A DNA stretch of 46,666 bases. Origin: Nanobdellati archaeon (GTDB taxonomy: Archaea; B1Sed10-29; WALL01). Below, piece by piece: positions 1 to 7,224 of the stretch. The position numbers were made by a program, and so were the translations under genes. The DNA is taken from assembly GCA_015522845.1 (NCBI GenBank), contig WALL01000021.1, positions 1 through 46,666 on the forward strand, written 5' to 3'. How positions within the stretch are numbered: position 1 is the first letter of the stretch; every line of letters starts with the position of its first letter. Below the pieces are notes generated by a model that was given only the letters and a program-made list of their open reading frames with translations, did not search any database and was not told the origin of the DNA.

Positions 1-450
1 CTCACAAACTCCTCTTTCTTGCACTTGCCGGAGGTGCGGGAAGGCTTAAGGCAGTTTGATATGATACAAGCAAAGCTTGATGCCCCCAGTGAGGAGCTAT
101 TTAGGAAGATAAACCGGCCTGCGGAGGGGATAAGCTTCGATGATATTATTGGCGGGATCAAGGCAATGAAGCGGGAGTTTAAGGGGGAGCTTTCGCTGCA
201 AATGATGTTCGTGGAATTGAACAAGGGATATGCAGGCGAGATGGCAGCAATTGCAAGGGAGATAAGGCCGCATAGCGTCTTCCTTGGCACGCCACTTAGG
301 CCGGGTGCTAGCAAGCCCCTTACGAAAGAAGAAATGGATAGGATAAAGTCCGAGTTTGCTGGCTTAAACGTGTTCATGGTTTATGATAGGGAAAGGCCAA
401 AAGCCGTGCCGCTTAATTTGCATGAGACAAGGATGCGGAGGCCAGAATAG
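1..450 (+). CDS. Radical SAM protein, C-terminal part (5' end outside window)
   Basis: The reading frame is open from base 1, so this is the 3' end of a gene that starts upstream. About 149 residues are visible. The segment containing KLDAPSEELFRKINRP, then a strand-rich stretch ending near FLGTPLRPG, resembles the second half of COG0731-type radical SAM proteins (wyosine/PflA-like Fe-S oxidoreductases). The CxxxCxxC cluster motif that would prove it lies outside the window. The stop codon shares one base with the GTG start of the following MinD-like ATPase, so the two are probably co-transcribed. Family assignment is by recognition of this half only. Confidence 0.72.
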   Translation, partial: LTNSSFLHLPEVREGLRQFDMIQAKLDAPSEELFRKINRPAEGISFDDIIGGIKAMKREFKGELSLQMMFVELNKGYAGEMAAIAREIRPHSVFLGTPLRPGASKPLTKEEMDRIKSEFAGLNVFMVYDRERPKAVPLNLHETRMRRPE

Positions 451-1316
451 TGAAGCTAAATGTCCTTTCTGGCAAAGGAGGGGTTGGAAAGAGCAGCATC
501 ACTGCATCGCTTGCGGTCCTGCTCTCACGGGAGCATAGGGTTGTTGCTGTTGACTGTGATGTGGATGCATCGAATTTGGCATTGGTGCTGGGGGTCAGGG
601 AGATTTCCAGCAAGAAGAAGCTCTCACTTAGCGAGAAGGCGCGCCTTGCCCCTAACAAGTGCACAGGCTGTGGCAAGTGCGTGGAGGCCTGCGCCTTCGG
701 GGCGATAAAAATGGAATCAGGGAAGCCAGTGATCAACAGCGCCCTCTGCGAAGGGTGTGGTTCGTGTGCCCTTGCCTGCCCCTTGGATGCTATTGAGCTA
801 TACCCTATTGAGGATGCAACCATTGGGTCTGCAAATACCAAATATGGCTTTCCAGTTGTTTCTGCCCAGCTTGAGATGGGGGAAGCCGGCTCCGGGAAAG
901 TTGTTTATGAGGTAAAGAAGCTTGCCGCGGCATTTCCCGCGGATATAACCATAATTGACTCTGCTGCGGGAATTGGCTGCCCGGTCGTGGCGTCAGTCCA
1001 AGGGAGCGACTATGTAATAGCCGTTACCGAGCCCACCCCCGCGGCACTCTGGGACCTGAAGCGCGCGCTGAAAGTAGTGTCGCACTTCAACATCCCAGCG
1101 GGCATAGTTATAAACAAGGCGGATTTAAATCCGGAACAGGCGGAAGCCATCAGGCGGTTTGCATCCAAGAATGGCCTAAGAATCCTTGCCGAGATACCCT
1201 ACGACAAGGCGTTTGTTGAGGCGCTTGTCCGCATGGAGCCGCCTGTGGCTTACAAGCCGGAGCTTGAGCCAATTTTCAAAAAGATAGCTGATGCGGCGCT
1301 TCTTGGCAGCGGGTGA
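450..1316 (+). CDS. MinD-superfamily P-loop ATPase with inserted ferredoxin domain
   Basis: This 288-residue protein has a deviant Walker A motif, SGKGGVGKSS, at residues 7-16. Two CxxCxxCxxxC clusters follow (Cys71/74/77/81 and Cys100/103/106/110), which would bind two [4Fe-4S] clusters. This is the layout of COG1149, the Mrp/MinD-like ATPases with an inserted 2[4Fe-4S] ferredoxin, thought to take part in Fe-S cluster or redox metabolism. The GTG start overlaps the stop of the upstream radical SAM gene by one base, suggesting translational coupling. The substrate cannot be read from sequence. Confidence 0.9.
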   Translation: MKLNVLSGKGGVGKSSITASLAVLLSREHRVVAVDCDVDASNLALVLGVREISSKKKLSLSEKARLAPNKCTGCGKCVEACAFGAIKMESGKPVINSALCEGCGSCALACPLDAIELYPIEDATIGSANTKYGFPVVSAQLEMGEAGSGKVVYEVKKLAAAFPADITIIDSAAGIGCPVVASVQGSDYVIAVTEPTPAALWDLKRALKVVSHFNIPAGIVINKADLNPEQAEAIRRFASKNGLRILAEIPYDKAFVEALVRMEPPVAYKPELEPIFKKIADAALLGSG

Positions 1317-1320
1317 TCAT

Positions 1321-2172
1321 ATGCCGTTTGTGAATGCCATGATTTGGGAGGCATTTGCGGGGACCATGAAGATCCTTACAATTGTCTTTGTCCTCATGGT
1401 AATTGTTGAATATCTTATGCTCCGCTACAAGAAGGCCATAACTTCCCATGTCACTGGAAAGCCATTTACCCAATATGTGTTTGCTTCTATGCTGGGCGCA
1501 ATTCCTGGCTGCATTGACGCGTTTTTTATTGTCTCACTCTACATTAGTGGCATAGTTGGGTTTGGTGCGCTGGTGGCAGTTATGCTTTCCACCGCTGGGG
1601 ATGAGGCCTTTGTGATGCTGGCTATGTTTCCTGACACGGCACTTTTGATTTTTGGGATATGTATTATCCTAGGCATTATTGGTGGGTTCCTTGCAGATAA
1701 GCTTGCAAAGGCACTAAATTTGCACCTTTCAAAGAAGTGCCAGGTAGTGCCACATAAGGGAGAAATGTCGCTGGGGCTTAGCCATTTTATCCACAAGCAT
1801 GTATGGGAGCATATAGTAAAAAAACATATGCTCCAGCTGTTCCTTTGGCTTTTTTTCACTTTGCTTGCAATGAACTGGCTGACAGCAAACTTTGACTTGC
1901 AGGCGGTGATCCCCCAAAACCGCCTTCTCATGCTCCTGTTTGCTGCGCTAATAGGCGTTATCCCAGAGTCTGGCCCGCACCTGATATTTGTGGTAATGTT
2001 TGCGCAAGGGCTGATCCCCTTTTCTGTCCTGTTGGTGAGCACATTGAGCCAGGATGGCCATGGCCTTCTTCCGCTTTTGTCTTATTCTGTGGAAGATACA
2101 ATTTATGTGCAGATATTTACAACGCTGTTTGCTGTGGCAGTAGGGCTTGTCCTGTTTGCGCTAGGATTCTAA
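1321..2172 (+). CDS. Putative multi-TM heavy-metal exporter (ArsP_2-like)
   Basis: A polytopic membrane protein of 283 residues from the ATG at 1321. The motif GAIPGCIDAFFIVSLY, then a glycine-rich segment ending STAGDEAFVMLA, and a second half with GVIPESGPHLIFV, recall the ArsP_2 family (putative 10-TM heavy-metal exporters, also annotated as putative manganese transporters). A His/Lys-rich cytosolic loop sits between the two halves. The start at 1321 is preferred over an in-frame ATG at 1291, which would overlap the ATPase gene. The gap of four bases after the ATPase stop suggests one operon. Confidence 0.75.
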   Translation: MPFVNAMIWEAFAGTMKILTIVFVLMVIVEYLMLRYKKAITSHVTGKPFTQYVFASMLGAIPGCIDAFFIVSLYISGIVGFGALVAVMLSTAGDEAFVMLAMFPDTALLIFGICIILGIIGGFLADKLAKALNLHLSKKCQVVPHKGEMSLGLSHFIHKHVWEHIVKKHMLQLFLWLFFTLLAMNWLTANFDLQAVIPQNRLLMLLFAALIGVIPESGPHLIFVVMFAQGLIPFSVLLVSTLSQDGHGLLPLLSYSVEDTIYVQIFTTLFAVAVGLVLFALGF

Positions 2173-2177
2173 AGCAA

Positions 2178-2573
2178 TCAGGGCTGTGTGAGCCCAGGGT
2201 AGCAAAGCTTTTTTGCCTTTGCCACATCATCAACAACAAAGCCCATCATACTCCCGTTTCTTTCCTTGCCTACTATGTAAGCGGACTTGATGTTGATGTT
2301 ATCCTTTGCAAAGTCCTCTATGCATTTCAGCAGCTGGCCCGGCTTGTCTTCCAGCCGCATTGTCACTACTTCATTCTCCGCGAACTTAAATCCCCCCTTT
2401 TTAAGGGTCTCGCGTGTCTTATCATGGTCATTTGTGATGACCCTAATCTGCCCTTCCTTGCCACAAACATCAGTTGAGACAGCTTTGATGTTTATGCCTG
2501 TGCTTGCGATCGCCTTAAATACATCACGCACCGCACCAATCCTGTCACTTGTTGAAACAATAAACTCTTTCAT
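2178..2573 (-). CDS. Tandem ACT-domain protein
   Basis: A 131-residue protein made of two ACT-like halves. The first begins MKEFIVSTSDRIGAVRDVFK and the second MRLEDKPGQLLKCIEDF; both show the hydrophobic strand-(N/D)xPG-helix pattern of amino-acid-sensing ACT domains, and no catalytic domain is attached. It converges with the exporter gene, leaving five bases between stops. A second, diverged tandem ACT protein lies at 36913-37299. These stand-alone proteins are usually thought to be ligand-responsive regulators; the ligand is unknown. Confidence 0.8.
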   Translation of the reverse strand: MKEFIVSTSDRIGAVRDVFKAIASTGINIKAVSTDVCGKEGQIRVITNDHDKTRETLKKGGFKFAENEVVTMRLEDKPGQLLKCIEDFAKDNINIKSAYIVGKERNGSMMGFVVDDVAKAKKLCYPGLTQP

Positions 2574-2676
2574 AAGCCCACCATATTATTCTTATGCCTT
2601 GCTCATAAAAAGCTTGCCGGTAGAGGAATTAGTGGGCTTTTTATTGTAAGATGTGTATATCCCCCCGGGTGCTTAA

Positions 2677-3240
2677 ATGCTAAGCGAAATTGCTGATGAG
2701 ATACGGGCCTGCAGGAAATGCAGCTTGTGGAAAACGCGGAACAGCGCCGTCCCAGGAAGCGGGAACATGAATGCAGCGGTCATGCTCATTGGCGAGGCGC
2801 CCGGCCGCAATGAGGACATGCAGGGGAAGCCATTTGTCGGTAGGGCCGGGGAAATACTAAATAGCCTCCTGGCTTCTGCCGGGCTAAGCCGTGAGGAGAT
2901 ATTCATTACCAACGTGGTGAAGTGCCGCCCGCCCCAGAACCGGAACCCATTGCCCGGCGAGATAAAAGCATGCTCCCCCTACCTGGACAGGCAGATCGAC
3001 GCCATCCGGCCCAAAGTGATCGGCACGCTTGGGAACTTTGCCACCACTTACGTAATGCAAAAGTTTGGGCTTGAGCCACGGCCAATAGGCCAGGTGCACG
3101 GCCAGGCGTTTGCGGTAAACACGCTGGTGCACCACCTTGTAGTTGTCCCGCTTTACCACCCCGCGGCGGCGATTTACGATCCCACGAAGATGCCAATCTT
3201 GGAAAAGGACTTCATGCTCCTAAAGCCAAAAAGGCTTTAA
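2677..3240 (+). CDS. Type-4 uracil-DNA glycosylase
   Basis: A 187-residue protein with the hallmarks of family-4 UDG: GEAPGRNEDMQGKPFVGRAG (active-site region, residues 39-58), KCRPPQNRNP, and the C-terminal HPAAA motif. Cys12, Cys15, Cys83 and Cys99 are spaced as the four [4Fe-4S] ligands of this family. It removes uracil from DNA as the first step of base-excision repair. Length is normal for the family. It is transcribed divergently from the ACT gene, with about 100 bases between the starts. Confidence 0.95.
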   Translation: MLSEIADEIRACRKCSLWKTRNSAVPGSGNMNAAVMLIGEAPGRNEDMQGKPFVGRAGEILNSLLASAGLSREEIFITNVVKCRPPQNRNPLPGEIKACSPYLDRQIDAIRPKVIGTLGNFATTYVMQKFGLEPRPIGQVHGQAFAVNTLVHHLVVVPLYHPAAAIYDPTKMPILEKDFMLLKPKRL

Positions 3241-3246
3241 AGGCGG

Positions 3247-3272
3247 CTGGCTGGCCTGCCAGGTTATTTTTT
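3247..3272 (+). terminator. Possible terminator after UDG
   Basis: A short hairpin (CTGGC at 3247-3251 with GCCAG at 3258-3262) is followed by a T-rich run at 3264-3272. It lies seven bases after the UDG stop. The stem is weak, and archaea can terminate on the T-run alone. Confidence 0.4.
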
Positions 3273-3313
3273 GGGCTGGAGCTCATGCTTGGGATAAAGG
3301 CTGCCTTCGAGGG

Positions 3314-3490
3314 CTAGAGCAGCTCTATCGACAGCCGCACCTTCCGCCTGTCGCCGATGTTCGGCGCTATCGAAAGGAGCATCTTCTCGAACTCCCCTGT
3401 CCCGCCATCATCGAACCCGAGGTGGTTCACCTTCTTTCCGCCAATTACCTCGATGCGGTTATAAACAGTCCCTTCCACATAGTCCCCCAT
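3314..3490 (-). CDS. Small hypothetical protein (58 aa)
   Basis: A 58-codon ORF on the minus strand that fills most of the gap between UDG and the next gene. It begins MGDYVEGTVYNRIEVIGGKK and ends in a basic/hydrophobic strand, KVRLSIELL. The alternating hydrophobic/charged pattern suggests a small beta-rich fold. A TATA-like A/T stretch lies upstream (plus-strand 3491-3520). I do not recognise a family. Codon usage (GAG, AAG, AGG/CGG) looks like the neighbouring genes, which favours a real gene. Confidence 0.6.
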   Translation of the reverse strand: MGDYVEGTVYNRIEVIGGKKVNHLGFDDGGTGEFEKMLLSIAPNIGDRRKVRLSIELL

Positions 3491-3525
3491 AAACCCTTTT
3501 ATTTGCGGGGCAATTATTTTAACCT

Positions 3526-4116
3526 ATGCCCCGGCGCGTGGTTTATGTGATGAAGGAGTCACTTAACTGGAACATCGTGCTGTTTCCTGGTGTTGTCTTC
3601 CACGAGCTTAGCCACTTTATTATGAGCATACTTATGGGCTCACGCGTAACCAAAGAGCGGTTTTGGGGGGAAAGGGACGCGGCGATAACGCACGAGGAGG
3701 TTCCGGGGATACGCGGCTACCTCATATCGTCAGCGCCGTTTTTGTTCGGGACCGCGACGGCGGTGGCGCTGCTCTGGCTGGCAGAGATGGCCGCAGTTGG
3801 GCTCACACTTTATTCACCCTGGCAGGCTATATTCCAGGTGTTCCTCCTTTATTATCTCGCACTTTCAATAGCAGTGCACTGCTTTCCCTCGTCAAAGGAT
3901 GCAAGCAATGCAATGCACAGCTTATCATCATTTTATGCACGCAAGGCATCAATGGCTGATGGCATTTTGCAAGGCATCTTTTGGCTGCTCACTGTCCCGT
4001 TTGTCTTTTTCCCATTGTATCTTGGTGCCATTATCATGGGCGTGTTTTCCACCATCCGCAACCTAGGGTTCTTGTGGTTTGCCATTTTGTTTTGGCTCGT
4101 GGCAGTTTATTTGTAA
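3526..4116 (+). CDS. Membrane protein with HExxH zinc-protease-like motif
   Basis: A protein of 196 residues with several TM helices and the motif FHELSHFIM near residue 27. HExxH inside a hydrophobic segment is the zinc site of intramembrane/M50-like and DUF3267-like peptidases. A later motif, HCFPSSKDASNAM (about residue 118), could give the third metal ligand (Asp), as in membrane M50-type enzymes. A function as a membrane metallopeptidase is inferred from these two motifs only. An in-frame ATG at 3550 is an alternative start. Confidence 0.65.
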   Translation: MPRRVVYVMKESLNWNIVLFPGVVFHELSHFIMSILMGSRVTKERFWGERDAAITHEEVPGIRGYLISSAPFLFGTATAVALLWLAEMAAVGLTLYSPWQAIFQVFLLYYLALSIAVHCFPSSKDASNAMHSLSSFYARKASMADGILQGIFWLLTVPFVFFPLYLGAIIMGVFSTIRNLGFLWFAILFWLVAVYL

Positions 4117-4149
4117 TCTTTATATACCTCCTATTGGATAATGCTTAGC

Positions 4150-4446
4150 ATGACCGTAAAGATATACAAGATAAATCCAGCTAAAGTGGCAGCCATACGC
4201 CAAGTGTTGGCAGCAGACCACTGGGCTAGGAAGGGGTATACCCTGCGCTCTGGAAAGGGTATGGGCTTTGACATAGCAGAGTATTTCCTTTATGTAGACG
4301 CTCCAGACAAGTTTTTTGACCAGTATGAGGGAGAAGTGCTCATTGATGGGGTAGTAGCTATAAAGGGCAACGAATATGATAATGTCAAGAAAGCCTTCGA
4401 TGCTGAAGAGGACAATGTTGCCAGTGGCATAGCGCTTTTCGGCTGA
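4150..4446 (+). CDS. Conserved-looking hypothetical protein
   Basis: A 98-residue soluble protein from ATG 4150 (101 from ATG 4141) with an alpha/beta pattern. It begins MTVKIYKINPAKVAAIRQVL. The TATA sequence at about 4117-4125 predicts transcription start near 4145, which favours the 4150 ATG as a leaderless start. I recognise no family. It precedes the PadR gene but has its own promoter gap. Confidence 0.65.
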   Translation: MTVKIYKINPAKVAAIRQVLAADHWARKGYTLRSGKGMGFDIAEYFLYVDAPDKFFDQYEGEVLIDGVVAIKGNEYDNVKKAFDAEEDNVASGIALFG

Positions 4447-4458
4447 TTATCTATAACA

Positions 4459-4496
4459 TTTAAATACAATGTCGCTGTTAATATCGGTGTCGATAT
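4459..4496 (+). promoter_or_regulatory. PadR promoter with palindromic operator
   Basis: A TATA-like box (TTTAAATA, about 4459-4466) is followed by the perfect inverted repeat ATATCG-GTGT-CGATAT at 4481-4496. This repeat sits where transcription should begin, 14 bases before the GTG of the PadR-family gene. The position suits a repressor that binds its own promoter and blocks the downstream radical SAM gene. That binding is inferred. Confidence 0.6.
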
Positions 4497-4509
4497 AAGA
4501 GGTAGTTAG

Positions 4510-4926
4510 GTGAGCCTATTTACGCATGGCCTGTTAAAAGTGTACCTATTGCATATGGCCAAGCAAAGCCCCATCTCCGGGAAAATGGCCGTTAATGAGA
4601 TTGCTGCTGCCACTCTCGGTAAGTGGAAGCCAAGCCCTGGTTCGGTTTACCCCCTCCTGAAGAAGCTTGAGCAGGATGGCTTGCTCCGGCGTGAGGAAGC
4701 CATTGCAAAGGCAGGGCGGCAGCTGTTTTATTCAATAACAGCAAAGGGGCTACAAGAGCTTAAGAAGCAAAGAAAAGAGTATATGGCAAAATACAGCGAG
4801 TACCTTAATTCGCTTTTGCCGCTTGTTTTCCAGCTGGATGCTGGCAAGGAGCTGGACGGCATTGCCCGTGGATTAAGCAAGGCACTTGCCATTTGTAAGG
4901 AGCATTCGCTAAGTTATACTAGCTAA
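4510..4926 (+). CDS. PadR-family transcriptional regulator
   Basis: A 138-residue winged-helix protein. The recognition segment KPSPGSVYPLLKKLEQDGLL (about residues 38-57) is diagnostic of PadR, and the wing AGRQLFYSITAKGLQELKK follows; a helical C-terminal dimerisation segment ends the protein. The GTG start follows the 4481-4496 palindrome. The gene ends 14 bases before the ATG chosen for the tetraether-synthase-like gene, so the two form an operon. PadR proteins usually repress their own operon and respond to small hydrophobic ligands or membrane stress, which would make sense for a lipid enzyme. Confidence 0.92.
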   Translation: MSLFTHGLLKVYLLHMAKQSPISGKMAVNEIAAATLGKWKPSPGSVYPLLKKLEQDGLLRREEAIAKAGRQLFYSITAKGLQELKKQRKEYMAKYSEYLNSLLPLVFQLDAGKELDGIARGLSKALAICKEHSLSYTS

Positions 4927-4940
4927 TAGAAGTGAGAAAA

Positions 4941-6410
4941 ATGGCCGAGGAAAAGTTATTGAGGGAAACGTTCTCCGTATGCCCGGAATGTGGCAAGAAA
5001 ATACCTGCAAAGATCGTTGAAAGCGATGGGAAAGTCCTTATGCGGAAGCACTGTGACGAGCATGGGGACTTTGAGGATATATACTGGGGCAGTGCCAAGA
5101 CATATGCAGAATACATGAAATGGTTTTATACAGGGGATGGTGTCTCCAACCCAAATACAAAGTCCACAGGGAGCTGCCCTTATGACTGCGGGCTTTGCAG
5201 CAACCACAAGTCCCAGACAATTCTCTCGATTATAGATGTCACAAACCGGTGCAACTTTAACTGCCCAATTTGCTTTGCAAATGCGAACAAGGCAGGCTAT
5301 GTCTATGAGCCATCAAAGGAGCAGATAGAAGAGATGCTGGATATGCTTGCTTCGCAGAAGCCAAGCAGGAATTGGGTAGTCATGTTTTCTGGTGGGGAGC
5401 CAACTGTCAGGGATGACCTCCCCGAGCTGATAAAGATGGCCCGTGATAAGGAGTTCTTTGTCCTTATAGCAACCAATGGGAAGCGTATGGCAGAAGACAA
5501 GGCATTCTGCAAGAAAGTGGTGGATGCTGGGCTTGATATTGCTTACCTGCAGTTTGATGGCGTAACACCCGAGCCGTACATTGTAGCGCGCGGCTTTAAT
5601 GCATTTCCGCTAAAGACCAAGCTTCTCCAAAACTTCCGTGAGATTGGGTTTAAGGGGACAGTGCTTGTGCCAACTGTTGTTAAAGGTGTGAATGATGGGC
5701 AGGTTGGTGACATCATCCGGTTTGCATTCGACAACATAGATGTTGTGCGGGGGGTTAACTTCCAGCCCGTGTCCTTTGCTGGCAGGACAGACAAGAGCAA
5801 GCTTAAGGAGCGGAGAATAACAATACCTGACTTGATAGACAGGATTTCAGAGCAGACCAACGGCGACCTTTCGCAGGATGACTTTTACCCCATTCCTGTT
5901 TCCATCCCGCTAAGCAAGTTCCTTATGAAAAAAGGGCAGCCTTGGGAGCTTAGCGCACACCCAATGTGCGGCGCATCCAGCTACATTATAAAGACAAAAG
6001 AAGGGAAGCTCAAGTCCATACCCCAAATGGTCGACATTAAGAAGCTTATGGGCCTTTTGAAAGAAGCTAATGAGGGGAAGATAGGCAGGGCGCGGCTTGC
6101 AATGCAGCTGCCTGGGATAATGAAGCCTGGAAGCATGAGGTGGGGCGGTGCAAAGCTACTAAGCTGGATTAAGGGGGTTTTCTTTGGCGATGAAAATGTG
6201 AGGAACTTCCAGACGCCAGACATGCTTTTTATAGGCATGATGCATTTCCAGGACAAGTACAATTTAGACTTGGAGCGCCTTGAAAGGTGCATTGTGCATT
6301 ATGCAACGCCTGATAAAAGGATAATCCCGTTCTGCACATACAATAATTTCCACCGTGTTGGTGTGGAAAAGGACTTTTCAAGGCCGCTTAGCTCACCGCC
6401 CAAAGTGTGA
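4941..6410 (+). CDS. Radical SAM enzyme of the tetraether lipid synthase (Tes/COG1964) family
   Basis: A protein of 489 residues. An N-terminal CPEC motif (Cys14/17) is followed by CPYDCGLCSNHKSQT and the radical SAM cluster CNFNCPIC (Cys104/108/111), with SAM-binding GGEP further on. This order, plus the C-terminal segment with CTYNNFHR, matches the family of MJ0619 and the characterised tetraether synthase, which joins two archaeol chains to make membrane-spanning lipids. An alternative GTG at 4932 is part of GTGAG, which can serve as the Shine-Dalgarno sequence for ATG 4941. Exact chemistry is inferred from family; other COG1964 members may act on other substrates. Confidence 0.75.
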   Translation: MAEEKLLRETFSVCPECGKKIPAKIVESDGKVLMRKHCDEHGDFEDIYWGSAKTYAEYMKWFYTGDGVSNPNTKSTGSCPYDCGLCSNHKSQTILSIIDVTNRCNFNCPICFANANKAGYVYEPSKEQIEEMLDMLASQKPSRNWVVMFSGGEPTVRDDLPELIKMARDKEFFVLIATNGKRMAEDKAFCKKVVDAGLDIAYLQFDGVTPEPYIVARGFNAFPLKTKLLQNFREIGFKGTVLVPTVVKGVNDGQVGDIIRFAFDNIDVVRGVNFQPVSFAGRTDKSKLKERRITIPDLIDRISEQTNGDLSQDDFYPIPVSIPLSKFLMKKGQPWELSAHPMCGASSYIIKTKEGKLKSIPQMVDIKKLMGLLKEANEGKIGRARLAMQLPGIMKPGSMRWGGAKLLSWIKGVFFGDENVRNFQTPDMLFIGMMHFQDKYNLDLERLERCIVHYATPDKRIIPFCTYNNFHRVGVEKDFSRPLSSPPKV

Positions 6411-6412
6411 AG

Positions 6413-6421
6413 CTTTTATAT
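6413..6421 (+). promoter_or_regulatory. TATA box of tRNA-Leu
   Basis: CTTTTATAT lies about 27-35 bases upstream of the tRNA 5' end, the normal archaeal box A distance. It directly follows the radical SAM stop codon. Confidence 0.6.
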
Positions 6422-6447
6422 CCCCCCACTAAACAATTAGTGCTCGT

Positions 6448-6564
6448 GCGGGGGTTCCAGAGTGGCCAAATGGGATGGACTCAAGGGGTAAGGCAGCATA
6501 GCCCGTCTTTCCGGTGAAATCCATTGGCTTAGTGCCTTCGGGAGTTCGAATCTCCCCCCCCGCA
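6448..6564 (+). tRNA. tRNA-Leu(CAA) with a 33-nt intron at position 37/38
   Basis: The acceptor stem GCGGGGG pairs with CCCCCGC, with A73 at 6564. The D stem is CCA/UGG, the T arm is GGGAG-UUCGAAU-CUCCC, and the long variable arm (GGC/GCC) marks a type II tRNA. The anticodon stem AUGGA/UCCAU forms only if about 33 bases (6486-6518) are removed after G37, giving the loop CUCAAGA and anticodon CAA (reads UUG). Position 37/38 is the canonical archaeal intron site. I did not find an ideal bulge-helix-bulge by eye, so the cut sites could shift by one base. CCA is not encoded. Confidence 0.9.
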
Positions 6565-6601
6565 CTGGGCTTTGTGCCCCAGAGGTTCTAGTTTCCGCCA
6601 G

Positions 6602-6663
6602 CTGGCAAATTGCGAAGCAATTGCCGGGGCACCTGGCAAATTGCGAAGCAATTGCCGGGGCAC
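6602..6663. repeat. Two perfect tandem copies of a 31-bp hairpin repeat
   Basis: The 31-base unit at 6602-6632 is repeated exactly at 6633-6663. Each unit contains an inverted repeat (GGCAAATTGC / GCAATTGCC around a GAA loop, one bulged A). The rest of the 6565-6755 gap holds no gene that I can see apart from the Hsp20 ribosome-binding site. Confidence 0.85.
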
Positions 6664-6755
6664 TGCTTTTCTCACAGCTTTTCACGGAAAACTCTCCCTG
6701 CTGCAACCGTAATTCTTTTATTTTTTAGATGCACAAATAAGGGGGAGGTGGTTTT

Positions 6756-7172
6756 ATGTATTGGGATCCTTTTGATGAAATGCAGCAGGAGATGAATAGG
6801 ATTTTCTCTTCGTACAAAAGCAAGCTTCCAGAGCGCGCTGCCTCGCAGCCTGCAATGGACATGATGGACAACGGCAAAGAGATTGTTGTTATTTTAGATT
6901 TGCCTGGTGTTGACAAGCGCAACATACAGATAGACTGTGACGGGAAGTTCCTGCAGATAAGTGCAAAGTCGTCTGCCGGCACTGAGGAAAAGAAAGAAGG
7001 CTATTATTTTGCTGAGAGGAGCGCTTCCTCGTTTAGCAGGGGCGTATCTCTCCCTACAGAAGTAATCCCCGAGAAAGCAAAGAGCACCTTTAAGAATGGG
7101 GTTCTTGAGATCCGCCTTCCAAAGAGAGAGGCAAAGGCGGGAAAGAGAGGGCATAGGATACGGGTTGATTGA
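6756..7172 (+). CDS. Hsp20/alpha-crystallin small heat-shock protein
   Basis: A 138-residue protein with a short N-terminal segment (YWDPFDEMQQEMNRIF), an alpha-crystallin domain (about residues 40-125) and the signature FKNGVLEIRLPK near the end. It would form oligomers that hold unfolding proteins in a refoldable state, handing them to chaperonins such as the thermosome at 28.6 kb. A strong Shine-Dalgarno sequence, GGGGGAGGTGG, at 6741-6751 fixes the start. A terminator-like hairpin follows at once. Confidence 0.93.
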   Translation: MYWDPFDEMQQEMNRIFSSYKSKLPERAASQPAMDMMDNGKEIVVILDLPGVDKRNIQIDCDGKFLQISAKSSAGTEEKKEGYYFAERSASSFSRGVSLPTEVIPEKAKSTFKNGVLEIRLPKREAKAGKRGHRIRVD

Positions 7173-7198
7173 GGGGGCATTTGCCCCCTAACTTTTTA
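7173..7198 (+). terminator. Hairpin terminator after Hsp20
   Basis: GGGGGCA (7173-7179) pairs with TGCCCCC (7182-7188), followed by a T-rich run at 7189-7196. It begins at the base after the Hsp20 stop codon. Confidence 0.7.
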
Positions 7199-7224
7199 TA
7201 AGTAAGCTATGCTTATTTAGCACT

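Noticed and set aside
6565-6755. Possible CRISPR array from the repeated 31-bp units
   Set aside because: The two copies are directly adjacent, with no spacer between them.
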